From Chamaea fasciata (taxonomy: Eukaryota; Chordata; Aves; Passeriformes; Sylviidae), in assembly GCA_029207755.1 (NCBI GenBank), contig JARCOQ010000006.1:7780013-7844012 (forward strand): a DNA stretch of 64,000 bases. The letters are read 5' to 3'. The notes beneath the pieces are model-generated. The model made no database searches, was not told the DNA's origin, and saw nothing but the letters and a program-made list of their open reading frames with translations. The translations under genes were made by a program, and so were the position numbers. This document shows positions 25,501 through 37,018 of the stretch, one piece after another (within the stretch, counting starts at the first letter, position 1; every line of letters begins with the position of its first letter).

Positions 25501-28500
25501 AGGATATTATTTTCCATGTAGGTTTCCTAGTGTTGCTGAAATTGCTTTTAATATTTTCTTTTGACTGGAATTGCTTAATGCTTTGGATCTGTATGAAAAA
25601 TGGCATATGAAGTAATTAAAAAATCCAACAAACCCAACCATAATAACAAACCCCCACACAACCAGCCTGAAGTATGAGTGCTGCATCTTTCTCTGTTACA
25701 CTGATGGTGTTTTAGCACTGGTGTGAACACCAGTAAATGTTGATAGCGTAGAGCCCAAGGATGGAACACTTATTAAATGGAAATAGGGTACAAATTCACC
25801 TTGGTTATTAAATATCACCTTAACTAGTGCATCTTAAGGATCCATAGCTAATTCAAAAACACTGGTTTCATTAGATCATTGCCATTCTTTCCCTATCTAC
25901 CTGCACATTGACTTAAAAATCCTTGCCTGCAGTTGTGCAGCTCCACCAACAGATGCTGCTCATGGTTCAGTCCTGAGAGTGTGCGTGCTCACCCTAATGG
26001 AGGCTGTGCTGGGCATTTGGGAAGCACTTCTGCATTTTGGATAGCACAGATAATCCAGTTTGCCCTGTGAAGTGATGTGGGTTCTCTCCTGCTACTGCCT
26101 GCTGTGCTTCTGGTAACTGGAGAACATGCTTGCAGGGGAAAAGTGAATAAAACTCTGGTTTCCATACTTACAGTTGGCATCTCATATGTGTGCATTGTCC
26201 CTGACGGGGTGGGACTATCCACAGTAAAAGAAGTATTTGATTTTGAAGCTATGGTGGTGTCTGAGCTATGTCTCCATTACACTTTTGGACCAGATTGAAC
26301 TGGATCAGATTGAAGCCTTGAACTAGTCCCCAGAGTTGCCCTGTGTGTCTCAAGTGCCTTTCAGTGCTGCAGGATGGGAGTGAGGACACTCGACGTGTTT
26401 GTATCTGTATCCAAATCACTGTGCCACTCCTTGGACTGTGCTGAGTTTGCAGCTGGTGCTTCTCCCCTTTGCTCGGAGCAGGTGCACCTGTTAGTGGTGG
26501 GGATAGGCATCAAGTCAAGAATTTTTGACCATGCTTACATCAAGTTTAACTTACAGGTGCTGGGAAAGTAATGGATGTTTATAAACTTGATTCTCAGAGC
26601 AGCAGCTTGTTCTTACTGTCAGTTCAATGTCTATTAATAGACTTGAATTTTAATTTTTGTAAATGCCTTAAATAGGAAATGTATTGTAATGTGTTCTGGT
26701 GTTTCAGGTCTGACTTGTGTTACAAAGCATTATCAAAACTTCAAAAGAGTAGGAAAGGAAAGTAGCACATAGCCCTTTTAAACATCAAAGATACTGTTCA
26801 TTTTTGGGTGTCATTTACACAAAGTTCATGTCCTCACCTCCTGTTAGTACTCTGGATGTTCCTCTGCTCTCTGAACTGTATTTTAATTAAGTCTTTTCCT
26901 GCTGTGACCTCAGCACTGCACATTGCAACTAGGCATGGGAGAATTAACAATCTTCCCTCCTAAAAGCAGTGTTCCTCTATGGAAACACGGTATCGATTTC
27001 GGTCTCCCCTCTGTGATGTTAATTAAAGTGTGGAGAAGCTGAAGTGGATGCTGTGTGTTGCCAGTAATGAGTCAGAGCGTCTCATCTCTCTGTTAGCTTA
27101 GATTTGTCTCCATCCTGATGCTTTGAATCTTCCTTCTTGTCACTTTTACAGGATTGCTGCTGCTAAAATTCAAGGTTGAAGTTACTTATCACTCAGAGCC
27201 AACTTGCCAAGTTAAAGGCAGTAAGTTTGGGTTAGATTTTCCTTGCAAGGTTTGTCTGCCCACTGCATGATACAGTTTTTCTTTCTGTGCTTATCACTTC
27301 AGAGGTTGATTTGTCTCTTGGGCAAGGAGGGATAACATGGTCCTTAATCCATCCCAAGCCTTGCTCCTTTCCTTTTGTGAACAGGAGACTGAAGTGTCGG
27401 GAAAGAAGCTTTTGGAACAAGAGATTAAAAAAAGAGTCTGGCAGCAATGATTTGTAGTGAGTAAAGCTGTAATGTGGTGTTACATCACTACTCTGAATTT
27501 AATTCAAGCCTTAATATCTAAAAAGGAAGAGTGGTTTACAAAAATGTATATATGTGAGATAACAGTGACCTTATCTTTCTTTATGACTTCAAGTTTGCAT
27601 GAAATTAGTAGCCCTGTAGAGAATACAGGAGCTGGAGCTGTTTACAGCCTCATATAAGCTCTTACTGAGTCCTGCTGGGACTGTTTGTAGGAACTGGTGT
27701 TTCAGATCGTGCTAACTTGTACTAGTTTTTACTGGACAGCTGTATCTGTGTATTCAAATGCAAAAGCCCTGGAAGTGTTGTCCAGTTCCTATTCTACTTC
27801 AGAACTTTTCACTTTCTAGAGGGTGTTTTAAAACAGCAGTGCAGACTGGAACAAAGACTCAGTGCTGAAGCTGGTGGGGGCTGTGACCTGGGCTGCAGTG
27901 AGCAAACCTTCCCTGAGTTCAGCCTTTAAAAGGAGATCTCCTTTTCTCCTGCATTTCCTCTGCCTTGTGTTTATTTTCAGACCTGGTGGCACTGCTGTTG
28001 GCTTCTTCTTACTGTCACGTTATGGCTAGGACTTTTCCTTTGGCTAGAGAAAAAAGGGGATGGGGAAGGTGCAAAGAATGTTTCAGTTCGTCTTGAGCAT
28101 CTTCCATGAGACATTTGCCTGTGAGGAGAGGAAATAAATATGTGAATGTAGCTATTTTAATTGACAGTTCTTTCCCCTCAGAACTGAGAGCAAATCCAGA
28201 ATTTTCCAAGGTTTCTAAGTTATGCAGGAAGTTTCCAGGAATGTGGAACACAAACAGATGTGGTTGATCTCCCATGACAAAAATTGACACGTATTAAATG
28301 TATTCAGTGCAGTTCAGGATGGGAATCTGGTGATGGATAGGTTGTGCTGACCCTGCATGTTGAACAGGTTTGATGTCAGATGAATCAGAAAGAAGAAACA
28401 TACTTACAGGAAGGCTGTGTTTCACTGCCTATTTACTGTTCTCCCACATGTTTCTGTACTTTTCCCCCTGCCTTAATTTGCTCTCCTGTGTTGAATGCTG

Positions 28501-31080
28501 CAGAAGCAGCAGCAAGGGGAGGGTTTTGTCACCTCAAGCACTTGCACAAAGTGCACCACAGAATTAGTCTGAGGAGTCTGGGAGGAGCTTAGGTTACTTC
28601 CCTTGTGACATGTCATCTGTCAAATACAGGCTTGGACAAAGTGATTTTAACTGACCAGTTACTGGCTCTGGTGGGGTCATCTTGGCTGTATTATGTATCT
28701 GGAGTTTATTTATTAAAATCTTTTCTCACTCAGAAAAGTTCACTGAATAAGTGAAGCTCTGTATGAGGTAAAAACGGGTCTATCAACAAATTCTGGATGC
28801 TCTTTGTTTTGGGAGCATCTGATGCCCTCCTCATGTTCATAGGCTTTCAGTGACCATCTTGTACTCTTTTTTTTTTTCCTTTATTAGTTGAGGTTATGCT
28901 TAAATTGTGCAGCAGCTCTTGCTCTCCCCACCATTAAGTGTTAACTCCCAGGTTGTTTGTCTTTAGCCCATCAGATTCTGAGTTATGAGATACAGTAATA
29001 ATGTCTGCAATTAATAGTAATGCAGTTATATACTGCATTACTAGTTTGGAGCAGGTGTGCAGTTAGGTAACCATCAACCTCTGAACAAATGCATTGCTTT
29101 TGCTTCTCTTTGAAAGTCATTCTCTGTGCCAGACTCCACTTTTCAGTCTGTAACAGCTTCCAGCCTTTGCCTCTGCACCCTGCTCAGTCAGCTCACTGTG
29201 GAACTAGAACCTCTTCCATGTGCTGTAACCAAAAGCTGTCAGATCTGTAGGGCCTGTCCAACAACAGCTTCCTGCATGCACAAACTCCTTTGAGCTGCTT
29301 CTCTGCACACCAGCTCAGCCATTCCTCCTCTTTTTATTAGTGCAAGCAGCAGTCCAGGCTCCTTGCCCAGACATTGCCACTCAACCACAAACCCAGCCAA
29401 TTTGGGTGAAATGGTTTGCTAGAGGTGTATGCATGCAGAACTGGAGTTGCTCTTGGCACTTTCCCTTCTCATTGCTGCACTGATACTTGCGGTTGCTTCT
29501 TAAGATTTTAGTGCAAAAGATGCAGTTTTGGTTTTGCCTTCTTCTGGTACCTTATTAGTTGGGGTGCAAAGGTCTTCTAAAGAAAATCTGGATTGTGAGT
29601 GGATGGTAAAGAACATTGTTCCTTAGCTCTACCTGTTGGTGGAAAACTTTGCAGGCTCTTTTGAGCAATAGGTTGAAATCCAAGGTGCAGTGCTGGGTGC
29701 AGCTGAGCTGAGCTGTAACAAAAGCTGATCTAGGGATTGTGTGGAAGGGAGAGCTGGCAAAGGAAAGTCAGTGTTGCTTTGGAGAGTTGTGCTGGGTCAC
29801 TGCCTCTACTGAAGGGTTCTGTGGCGAAGTCAGTCATTTTTGGGGTATTCGGTGAGAAACTGGGGCAGTGACTACAAAAGGGTTTGTTTTGGTGCTCACC
29901 CCAAGGTGTTCTGGTCCTTCAGCCCTCTGACCTGCTGCAGAGAGGGTTGTGCTGCTTTTGCAGCAAAGATGGAATCAGAGCAGTTCAGTGCAGTGTATTG
30001 GGTGTATTTGTAAAACGTACTAAAATTTAAGGAGCTCAGTGGTTTAAGGAGCTTGTGTAAGAAGAGACAGAAAGTTTTACCCCCTGGGTATCTTGGGATG
30101 GACAGTAGTTCACGACCATGTAGGATCTCACTGAAAATCCACAGGTGGAGAGCTGGATTTGCTTTTCAACTCCCTTCCCTTATAGGCTTATGCTAACTCA
30201 TGATATCTGTTACAGCAGTACTGGAGGTCAAAAATGGGAAGATTCCACTGTGCAGTGGATTTGGAGCTGTGTTCAGGGGGGGTGATTACCACTGTCAGTG
30301 TTGTAATTCTTTTTTAGAGGTTGATTTCCTGTGCAAATGAAAGACTGCAGAAAACGTACCCACAGGCAAACCTAACAAAATGACAAAAACCCCAAACCCA
30401 GAGATTTCCTACTCCCAGTTTTTCACTGCATCAATTTTTCCTGGATCAATATTGCTTCAGGACTGAAGTCTTAGTGCAGCACTGCACGGTGGAGCATCAC
30501 TATAAGTAATGTAAGGTAATAATCCCCAAATATATGTCTTTTTTATTGCTTGGGGTTTTATTTTTCTCTGTTTCTCCTACGTTAGGATTCCATGCAGTAG
30601 TGAGGACTTTTTTGTACGTGTGTTCATCTTACTGAAATGCTTTTTTAAATTTAAATACCCGTGTCCAGTTTCTCCCCACAGGACTGTCCTCTGTAGGCTC
30701 TCAAGCAGTATAACAGGCAATAAATAATTTATCTCTGGGTCAGGACATAGTAATTTAATTTGGAAGAATAACAAAGCTTACAGGGATTGCAATACAGAAG
30801 AACGCTTTTGCTCCGTTTTCTGAACAGCTTTTTGTTTAATGTTCATGCATTTAATCTTGGTGTGTGTCACATGCCACATTCAAGGACACTGAACAGAGAA
30901 AATACATTTTCAAGGCAGTGCTTTCCATGCATAACACATGGCCAAAAGGAAAGAACCTCTGATGCTGGAGTTGGATCATTGCACCTCCTTTATACAAAAT
31001 CACTGGAAAGAGCTGGAGTGGGAGGGGAAGGGCACTCTGAAATTGTGAAGATGATCTGTTGGAAGATATCCAGGCAGTGA
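25501..31080. other. Gap between the convergent RMND5A and CD8A paralog genes
   Basis: About 5.6 kb without a recognisable gene. It may include distal RMND5A 3' UTR at its left end. Minus-strand polyadenylation-type signals lie at its right end (TTTATT at 30542-30547 and 30557-30562; TTTAAT at 30835-30840) and could serve the CD8A paralog. I looked for, and did not find, counterparts here of the basic tail exons that the complete CD8A has at 39370-39340 and 37018-36973. Confidence 0.6.
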
Positions 31081-31181
31081 CTATAACAGGGATCCTTCCC
31101 TTGCACTGTGTCCTGGTTATCCCATGCCTCCCAAAGCAGCCAGAACATCCACCCATCCCCCTGAAGGGCAGGGCTGTGGTT

Positions 31182-31348
31182 TCAGGCCAGAGGTGCATCT
31201 AGAGGGGGTAGTGGTGCACTACTAGTGATACGTTGGCGGAGCATGATGGTGTTGGCCAGGAGCTGGAGGAGCAGGAGACAGAGGCCTGTCAAGGGGACCC
31301 AGAGGAACACGAGACAGAAGCGATCCAGGTCTTCCTGCATTCTGCTGT
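31182..31348 (-). CDS. CD8A paralog exon 4 (transmembrane; read through to stop)
   Basis: Acceptor attcctgcag. Encodes DSRMQEDLDRFC, the helix LVFLWVPLTGLCLLLLQLLA, then NTIMLRQ. If the weak donor at 31231 (gtatca) is skipped, translation runs to TGA at 31184-31182. If it were used, the exon would end at 31232 with the same 117-nt length as in the complete gene, but no partner exon was found. Confidence 0.75.
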
Positions 31349-33477
31349 CTGCAGGAATAGAGAAGAGGAAGGTCCACCAAGTGCTCACAGCTGGTGTTTG
31401 AGCCACTTCTGCTGGGGCCAGGGGAGGAGCTGCCCAGGGCCCTGCCTGGTGTGCCTGAGGCAGAGAGCTTCCCCTGGGCCTGCAGTGAAGTTCTACTGCT
31501 GTCAGCATATTCCTGGGAACTGGAGGGAGGACACGTGGCCAAAAGTTTTCCTGTGTCCTCTGGTGGCGCTAAAAGCAGACCTGGGCCCCGAGGCTCTACC
31601 TTCCCTCTTCCTGTTCCTGGTGTACCCAGGCATGGGACATGCTCATGCTTTTTACATCATCCTTAGCCTTTCCTATGGGGGATGAAACAGTGGAATTTAA
31701 TCTTTCCAACTCTGCTAAAGCTGTATGGACTTTCACTCACCCCCCATCCCAAAATACCTGCAGGATCCCCCTTGGTATCAGTGGACAAGGGTCCACTCTT
31801 CCCCTCTCCCTCCCTGCATCCAGGCTACCTGGATCTGGTGTCTTCAAGCAGGAATCCTTTTCAGTGATGCCGCACTGGGTGGTGGCTCCTGGTGTGATGG
31901 GTGCCACTTTGGTGGTGGCTGTAAGTGAAATGGATGAATTCAACATGTAGGGAAATAAAATAAATTCTCTCCTGCCTTTCTGCTCTCCTGCCTGGGCATG
32001 GCTGTTCCAGTGCACACCAGACGCCTCAGCTCTGGGAGAACTTCATAGAGCCAAGTTCGGTTGGGGTCTCCCTAAAGAGGGTCTCCCAAGACCCAAGAGG
32101 GAGCTGCAGCCTCCTTATTTCTCACCTTCTAACACCATCCTCACAAAGCCTGAGCCTCCTGAGCTTGGTGGTACTTTTGGGACCTGTGTGTGCTGGGGAA
32201 GGACGGGGTGGTGGGGAACTTTGTTTTAATCTTCTCCCTTCAGAGCCATGGGTGGGATGGAGCAGTGGGGATGGGAAGATGATGCTGGGTCAGCCCAATC
32301 ATGTTTGCCTTTGGGCAGGAGCAGTCCCAGGAGGAGAGGTGGGAAGCAGGGAGCCTCTGGCAGGAGGACCAGTGGGTTGGTCACAGGATGCCTTGGGCAA
32401 GCAAGCGGGGAAATGGGGTTGCTGGGAGGGATGGCTGGTTCAAAGGGCACGGGCAGGAGGTGCTGGGCATTTTGGCAGGGTGAGGTTGGGTGAAGGTGTT
32501 GCTGACCTGGAAGGAAGGCAGGCTGGCCAGGACTGAAGTACAGCTTTTGGCTGAAAATCACCATGCAGAAATACTTCCCCTCATCCTGCGGTGTGAAAGA
32601 TTTCACTACCAAATGATAGGACACATCCTCTTTCCAGGCCTCAAAGCGTGTGGATGTTTTCTGATTCCCCTCAAAGGTGACCCGGGACACAGAACTGATG
32701 AAGGCAATGAAGTGAAGGGTCCCACTCTTGTCCTTGTAGATCCAGAATGCACCAGTGGGCTTGTCACTGCGACACCCCAGCTCCAGCTTCTGTCCCATCC
32801 GGAGCTGGTCCTTGGGAGACCTGACCTTTATGTCAGGTGACTGGGCATAAGTCCCAGGGCAGCCTGCAGGAGAGAAATCCTTGCTGGAACCACTTGGGAA
32901 GAGTCAAAGGGTTCTCTGAGGAAACCTCCCTCCCCGTCCATGGGCTGGAAGTACAAATGGAAAGGGAAGACCTGCGTGTCTGGATGACATGAAGGTTTTC
33001 TTGGAGTCCTTGCTGGGATGGCGCATGGAGGGTGCTCAGCAATCAGTCATCTGGGCTTTAAAGATGGGTGCTGCCCTTCCAATGCCTTCTCCGGGACATC
33101 ACACCTTCCCAGCTTCTCTGAAGTGACTCCCTTTGCACTTCTTGCCAAGCCCCTTTTTTCCACCCTTCTCCCTCCCCTCCGGAACCACTCATTGGATCCA
33201 TCTCCCTTCCCAGTGCAGGTGGTGCTGCAGTCACCCCTCTGGCTGCCCTTTGCTGGCTGAGGTGATTCTGCCTTTTCCCCCCCTCAATTACTGAGCACAC
33301 GTCTAAGTCAGCCTTTTTGGTTTGATTTTTTCCTCCCCTTTAACTAGTGAGTCCTATGTCTTGGATTCAGTGGAAGGGTTTTGCTTTCCCATCCCAGTGA
33401 CGGGGCTGCACAGCCCCGTGTCCGTACTCACAGAATCCCAGAGTGAGCAGCAGGATCAGGGCAGGAGATGTGTCCAT
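31182..33477 (-). CDS. CD8A paralog (downstream tandem copy), CD8 alpha-like chain with shortened tail
   Basis: Minus-strand exons 33477-33432 (signal), 32863-32507 (IgV), 31918-31829 (hinge) and 31348-31182 (membrane exon read to its stop) join in frame to 219 aa. Residues 1-15 are MDTSPALILLLTLGF. The IgV domain (about 22-134) has the Cys46/Cys115 pair, FWIYKD around Trp56 and DEGKYFC. The hinge has Cys150 and Cys158. The membrane helix is about 177-200, with Gln193 and Asn197 inside it. CD8 alpha chains are T-cell surface co-receptors for MHC class I. The membrane exon has a weak donor (CAAC|gtatca at 31232/31231) and no basic Cys-x-Cys tail exons were found downstream, so the predicted tail is RITSSAPLPPLDAPLA. 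Signal and IgV exons are about 99% identical to the other copy; hinge and membrane exons are not. It could be an active variant chain or a copy on the way to becoming a pseudogene; no frameshift is seen. Confidence 0.75.
31829..31918 (-). CDS. CD8A paralog exon 3 (hinge/stalk)
   Basis: Acceptor cacttacag, donor CCAG|gtagcc; 90 nt, phase 1 at both ends. Encodes TTKVAPITPGATTQCGITEK, then DSCLKTPDP. Threonine/proline-rich, as expected for an O-glycosylated stalk, with two cysteines available for interchain bonds. Confidence 0.88.
32507..32863 (-). CDS. CD8A paralog exon 2 (IgV domain)
   Basis: Acceptor ctcctgcag, donor CCAG|gtcagc. 357 nt, residues 16-134 plus one base: CCPGTYAQSPDIKVRS to YFSPGQPAFLP. 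Differs from the other copy at residues 38 (Met), 45 (Gly) and 120 (Ser). Confidence 0.92.
33432..33477 (-). CDS. CD8A paralog exon 1 (signal peptide)
   Basis: ATG at 33477; MDTSPALILLLTLGF, then donor T|gtgagt. A hydrophobic signal peptide core; phase 1, as in the family. Confidence 0.88.
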
Positions 33478-33574
33478 CTTCCCCTGGGTTGTGTGTCCTT
33501 GGGGCTGGTGCAGCACAGCTGAGATGATCTTTGTCACTTGGCTTGGGAGGCTGTGTCGCTCTTTGGGGAGGATG

Positions 33575-33585
33575 TGATGTCATCA
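33575..33585 (-). promoter_or_regulatory. CRE-like promoter element of the CD8A paralog
   Basis: TGATGTCATCA about 100 bases upstream of the start codon, adjoining an ETS-like GAGGATGT. The same pair is present at the matching position in all three CD8A-type units here. CRE and ETS sites are typical of T-cell promoters; function is inferred. Confidence 0.45.
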
Positions 33586-33592
33586 GGACCCC

Positions 33593-34465
33593 AAGATCAG
33601 GATGCATTTGGTTCAAGTCCAGAATCTGGGTCCCTTTAACCTCCTCATTTCTTAGAAGGGCCTCAAGGATTTCTTCTGGATGACTTTCCTAGAGACCCGG
33701 AGTGATGCTGCTCATGGCTGAAGTAGGATCAGCCACTGCAGCCTGCAGTTCCCTCTCCACAACTTCTGTGCAGAAGATACAGACCGGCCCCATCCTTTCG
33801 TGCAGAATGCTTTTCTTGACAGGGATTCTGCCTCCTTCTCTTGGCACATTCACAGAGTCTCGTGTGCATGGCAGAGCCCACTGTGACACAACTGTTCATG
33901 GTGTAGGTCCACATGCATTGTTTATCTCCAAGCACAAGTTTCTTGCACACGATGGGTACTTCTCTGTTGTTCTCGTTGCACTTCTTTGTTAAGTTCTTCT
34001 TTGCTATTGCTCAGCAAAAGCCTTTTCGTGCAAGGGAGTTGGTCTAGGAACTGGAACCTGTTGAGACTGCCCCTTGCACAAGTGAGTGTTTTGCCTTTTC
34101 TTTGTTTCTTGAACTTGTGGTTCTCTACTTTAACCACAGGGTCTTGTGCTCTTCAAAGAAAACCCCCGTTTTTGCTTCACCAGAGACAGCCCTTGCTGCT
34201 GTCTCTAGATGACCACTTGCACATGGGGATGGGTGATGCTTCCTGAACCTTTGCATGCATAGAAAGAAGCATTTCACCAGAGTGCAAGGGGCTGGGCTGG
34301 TGTTTGATTGATTTCTTCTTGACTTTCCTGTTGACTGCTTTTCTGGATGTGGGGGTTTTTTTATTACACTTTTTCAAAGAAGCTCCTTTTCTCCCTCGAT
34401 CTGTCAGAAACCAGGTGCTGCTGAGTTTGATGCTGTTGCTATTGGAGCTGCTACTGAGACCATGG
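33593..34465 (-). repeat. Upstream flank of the CD8A paralog (older duplicated segment)
   Basis: Diverged homology to 42640-43600. Shared anchors are ggatgactttcctagagacc / ggatgacttccctagagatc, gaccacttgcacatggggat near 34208, and gatctgtcagaaa followed by a tttgatg..ctattgg block near 34399-34446. The much lower identity than in 32034-33592 shows that the duplication itself is older than the near-identical tract. Confidence 0.75.
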
Positions 34466-34469
34466 GATG

Positions 34470-35090
34470 ACCCAGCCATCTTCTCCTGGAGTGTCTGTCC
34501 TTGGGGACAGTGCAACATAGCTGAGATGATCTTTGTCACTTGGCTTGGGAGGCTGTACCACTCTTTGGGGGGATGTGATGTCATCAGGATTTTCCTGGGT
34601 AAAGTGACAATTCTTGGCATCTGTGGCAAAACGTTGAGGAAAAGAAGAATTTCTGAAGAAATTACTTTCTAGTCCAGAATTTATGATTTGCTTATTCTTT
34701 GTTTTATCTCCTTGTGGTTCTTTTGTCTCACCACATGTTCCTTCCTTCCTGCCCCAAACCCCATTGTGTGCTCCAGTGGAGAGGGCCCTTGCTGCTGCCT
34801 CTGAGTGACCACTGGCACAGGGTGATGAGGGATATTTTCTGCAACTTAGCACACACAGGCTTTCCTGTTGATTATCTTTCTGGGTAAGGCTTTTTGTTTA
34901 ATTTATTTTCTTTTTACTAATCCTTTGCCAAGAAGCCTCTTGATTCCTCGGCCTGCCAGTTTACAAGTGCTGCTATTTGTGCTGCTACTGAGAGCGGAGT
35001 TACGGAAAATGCTTTAAGAACTGTGTTTGTGTCACTGGGCAGCAGAGCGTGTTGGTGAGTGGGGAAAGCTGCTGCTGGGCTGCTGAGATG
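34470..35090 (-). pseudogene. Truncated third CD8A unit: promoter flank plus decayed first exon
   Basis: This segment repeats the CD8A upstream region: agctgagatgatctttgtca at 34518, cttggcttgggaggctgt, the TGATGTCATCA element, catctgtgg..gatttctgaagaaatta-type sequence, and a final block near 34985-35090 matching 43600-43690. A start codon sits at 34479 where the first exon should be, reading MAGSSHGL, but the signal peptide is lost after a few codons and the sequence runs into the upstream flank of the downstream copy. No IgV, hinge or membrane exon follows. It looks like the remnant of a third tandem unit cut within exon 1, for example by unequal crossing-over. Confidence 0.7.
34576..34586 (-). 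promoter_or_regulatory. CRE-like element in the truncated third unit
   Basis: TGATGTCATCA, about 100 bases upstream of the remnant start codon, as in the two intact copies; the neighbouring ETS-like site is GGGGATGT. Confidence 0.4.
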
Positions 35091-36104
35091 AGTGAGGGTC
35101 ACTGGTGCTGTGTGAGCTGTGCCCTGCAGAGTGGGTTGGAGGACCAGTGTGAAGATGTGTTGAGGGAGGCAGGAGCCATCCCAGAGCCTCCCGAGCTTGG
35201 CGCTGGGCTTAAAAGTGATCAGGTGTGTTCTGAAGTAACAAATGACCCCTCTGAAACAAAAATTCCTGAAGCAAACAGATCCTGCTTCTATTTCTTCGTC
35301 TGTTGGAAGAGGATTTGGGTGTGGGGGTCAGTACCAGGAGCAGACTGCACTTCTGCCTGGGCTACAGGAACGTGGTGTGAGGTGAAAAGGGGGATATGAG
35401 AATATGAGGAAAGACCTACAGCTTTTTGGCAGAAGCACTTTGAGTTACAGTTTTTTAAGTGAAAAATTTTAGGTCACATTAATTCAATAAGGGACCAGCC
35501 AATAATTAAATTGATCTCATAGCCTCAATGCTGGGGCTTTTCTGTTATTTTTTTCTTCATAGTGTGTGTAGTTCTGTGGAGTTGTCATTCAGTATTTGCC
35601 TGCTATAGTTTAGATACACTTATCTAGTCCCAAAATTTTTTTTTTTTTTTTTTTTTTTAGTTCTTACAAACAAGTAAGTTTGAAAGAACTTTGTTTTTCT
35701 CTGATTTTCTCTCCTTCCCATCTTGTTTACAGAGGAGACTATCAAAGGGTTTCTTCCACTCTTTTTTTTTTGCCAGGTTTTTATCAGCCCCGTGACAAGA
35801 ATTCCAGAGTACCCGCAGACTCTTTATCTCAGGCACCTTCTTGGCAGTTTCCTGAGATGTGGGAGTGCTACTGGCCCCAACAGCAAATCCCTGGGAAGAT
35901 ACCTTTAGATGATTTTAGGCTGTGGTAAGCTGGAAGCTGAAGTCTGCACCCTAAAGCTCAGAATGGTGTATAAATCACTGGCTTTTCCCTTAGCCAAGAT
36001 TTTTTCAACCCCTTGTTTATTATCTTCCTGAAGGATTTTAGCTTTTCTGAGACTAGGAATTGAAGAAAGAAAGAAATAATGGTCATGAATCTGACTAGAA
36101 TAAT
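35091..36104. other. Spacer between the third unit and the CD8A 3' end
   Basis: About 1 kb with a poly-T run at 35636-35658 and no recognisable gene. Confidence 0.7.
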
Positions 36105-36110
36105 TTTATT
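36105..36110 (-). terminator. CD8A: Candidate CD8A polyadenylation signal
   Basis: AATAAA on the minus strand, about 860 bases downstream of the CD8A stop codon at 36973. It is plausible as the end of the 3' UTR; usage is not shown. Confidence 0.4.
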
Positions 36111-36972
36111 TTATATCTCAGTTCTTAAATTGCAAGTATACTAAGGAAATATTTACATGAAATACAGATCTGAAAAGACAGAACTTACAGTAGTCCATAA
36201 CACGTCCCCAAAATATCAACATGTTAAACCTCCTGCTTAAACAAAACAAGTGACAAAGATTTTTTTTGTTAATCGCTCTGGCATTTCCCTCAGAAAGGAA
36301 ACAAATCCCACTTTCCTTACTCAGGCCAAACTCCTGCAGAAATAGTTGGATCAGGGGTAGCAGCAAGGATAGAACAAGGATAGTGTGGGGGGAACAGTGA
36401 ACCTTAGCCCCCAGGACTGTAAAAACCTCAGTAGTAAAGCCCTTTAATACATATTTAGCTTCTCAATGCAGTCCTGTATTCCATCACATGGAACAATAAA
36501 AAGCCCTAGGAAAGAGGTATCATGACAAGATGTGTTGGGTGAGGATAATTATTTCTAAGGCTTTGTGTAGCAAATTCCACCTCTGGCTGCATTTTGGGAG
36601 GAAATCACACATAGCCTTGAGCAAAACTCCAGCTCATGTCCTGATTTCTCATCAGCTTGACACTGAGACATGTCAGCATCAGTTTCTTGTGCCTGAGCCC
36701 TGTCACTGGGCACAGGGGTGGCTTTTGGCCTTAGGCATTGCCCAGAGAAGCTCGGGGTTTGGAAGGAGCTGTGCTTCACCGTGCAGTTCACAGGGAAGTA
36801 CTGCTTGTTGTCTGTGTGTCTGTGCTCCCTCTTGTCTCTCCAAATCTGCCAGGGCAGAGTGAGTGAGGTGCAGTGGCATTGTGGATAACGTAGGAGATGT
36901 ATTTCTGTGCTGACAGCTCCTCAGCTCCGGGGAGGTGATCCAGAAGCCAGAAGGAGCAGATGCTGATCTGTG

Positions 36973-37018
36973 TTAGTTTGGTGTCCTGGGTTTCGTGGGG
37001 GGCTTCTTGTTTGCATGT
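36973..37018 (-). CDS. CD8A: CD8A exon 6 (C-terminus)
   Basis: Acceptor ccctcttctctctccag. Completes Arg213 and encodes HANKKPPTKPRTPN, stop TAA at 36975-36973. The right phase, a strong acceptor and a Lys/Pro-rich short C-terminus like that of other CD8 alpha chains support it. Confidence 0.8.

Larger units (their letters stand above)
32034..33592. repeat. High-identity duplicated tract, copy 1
   Basis: Pairs base for base, at a constant offset of 9,038, with 41072-42630. By eye I count about 19 substitutions in about 1,555 bases and no net indel. It covers part of intron 2, the IgV exon, intron 1, the signal exon and about 115 bases upstream. Identity falls abruptly at both ends although homology continues. 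Confidence 0.9.

Noticed and set aside
32165..32840. Plus-strand frames opposite the CD8A paralog IgV exon, repeated at 41203-41878
   Set aside because: Antisense shadows; their presence in both places follows from the duplicated tract, not from a conserved gene.
34177..34629. 150-codon minus-strand frame with a Met at the third unit's start site
   Set aside because: Only a few residues after the Met match a CD8A signal exon; the rest is translated upstream flank and non-coding repeat.
36555..36791. Minus-strand frame with an RPKATPVPSDRA segment as a CD8A tail candidate
   Set aside because: Poor acceptor (cctaag) and it lies beyond the stop codon of the better last exon, so it is most likely 3' UTR.
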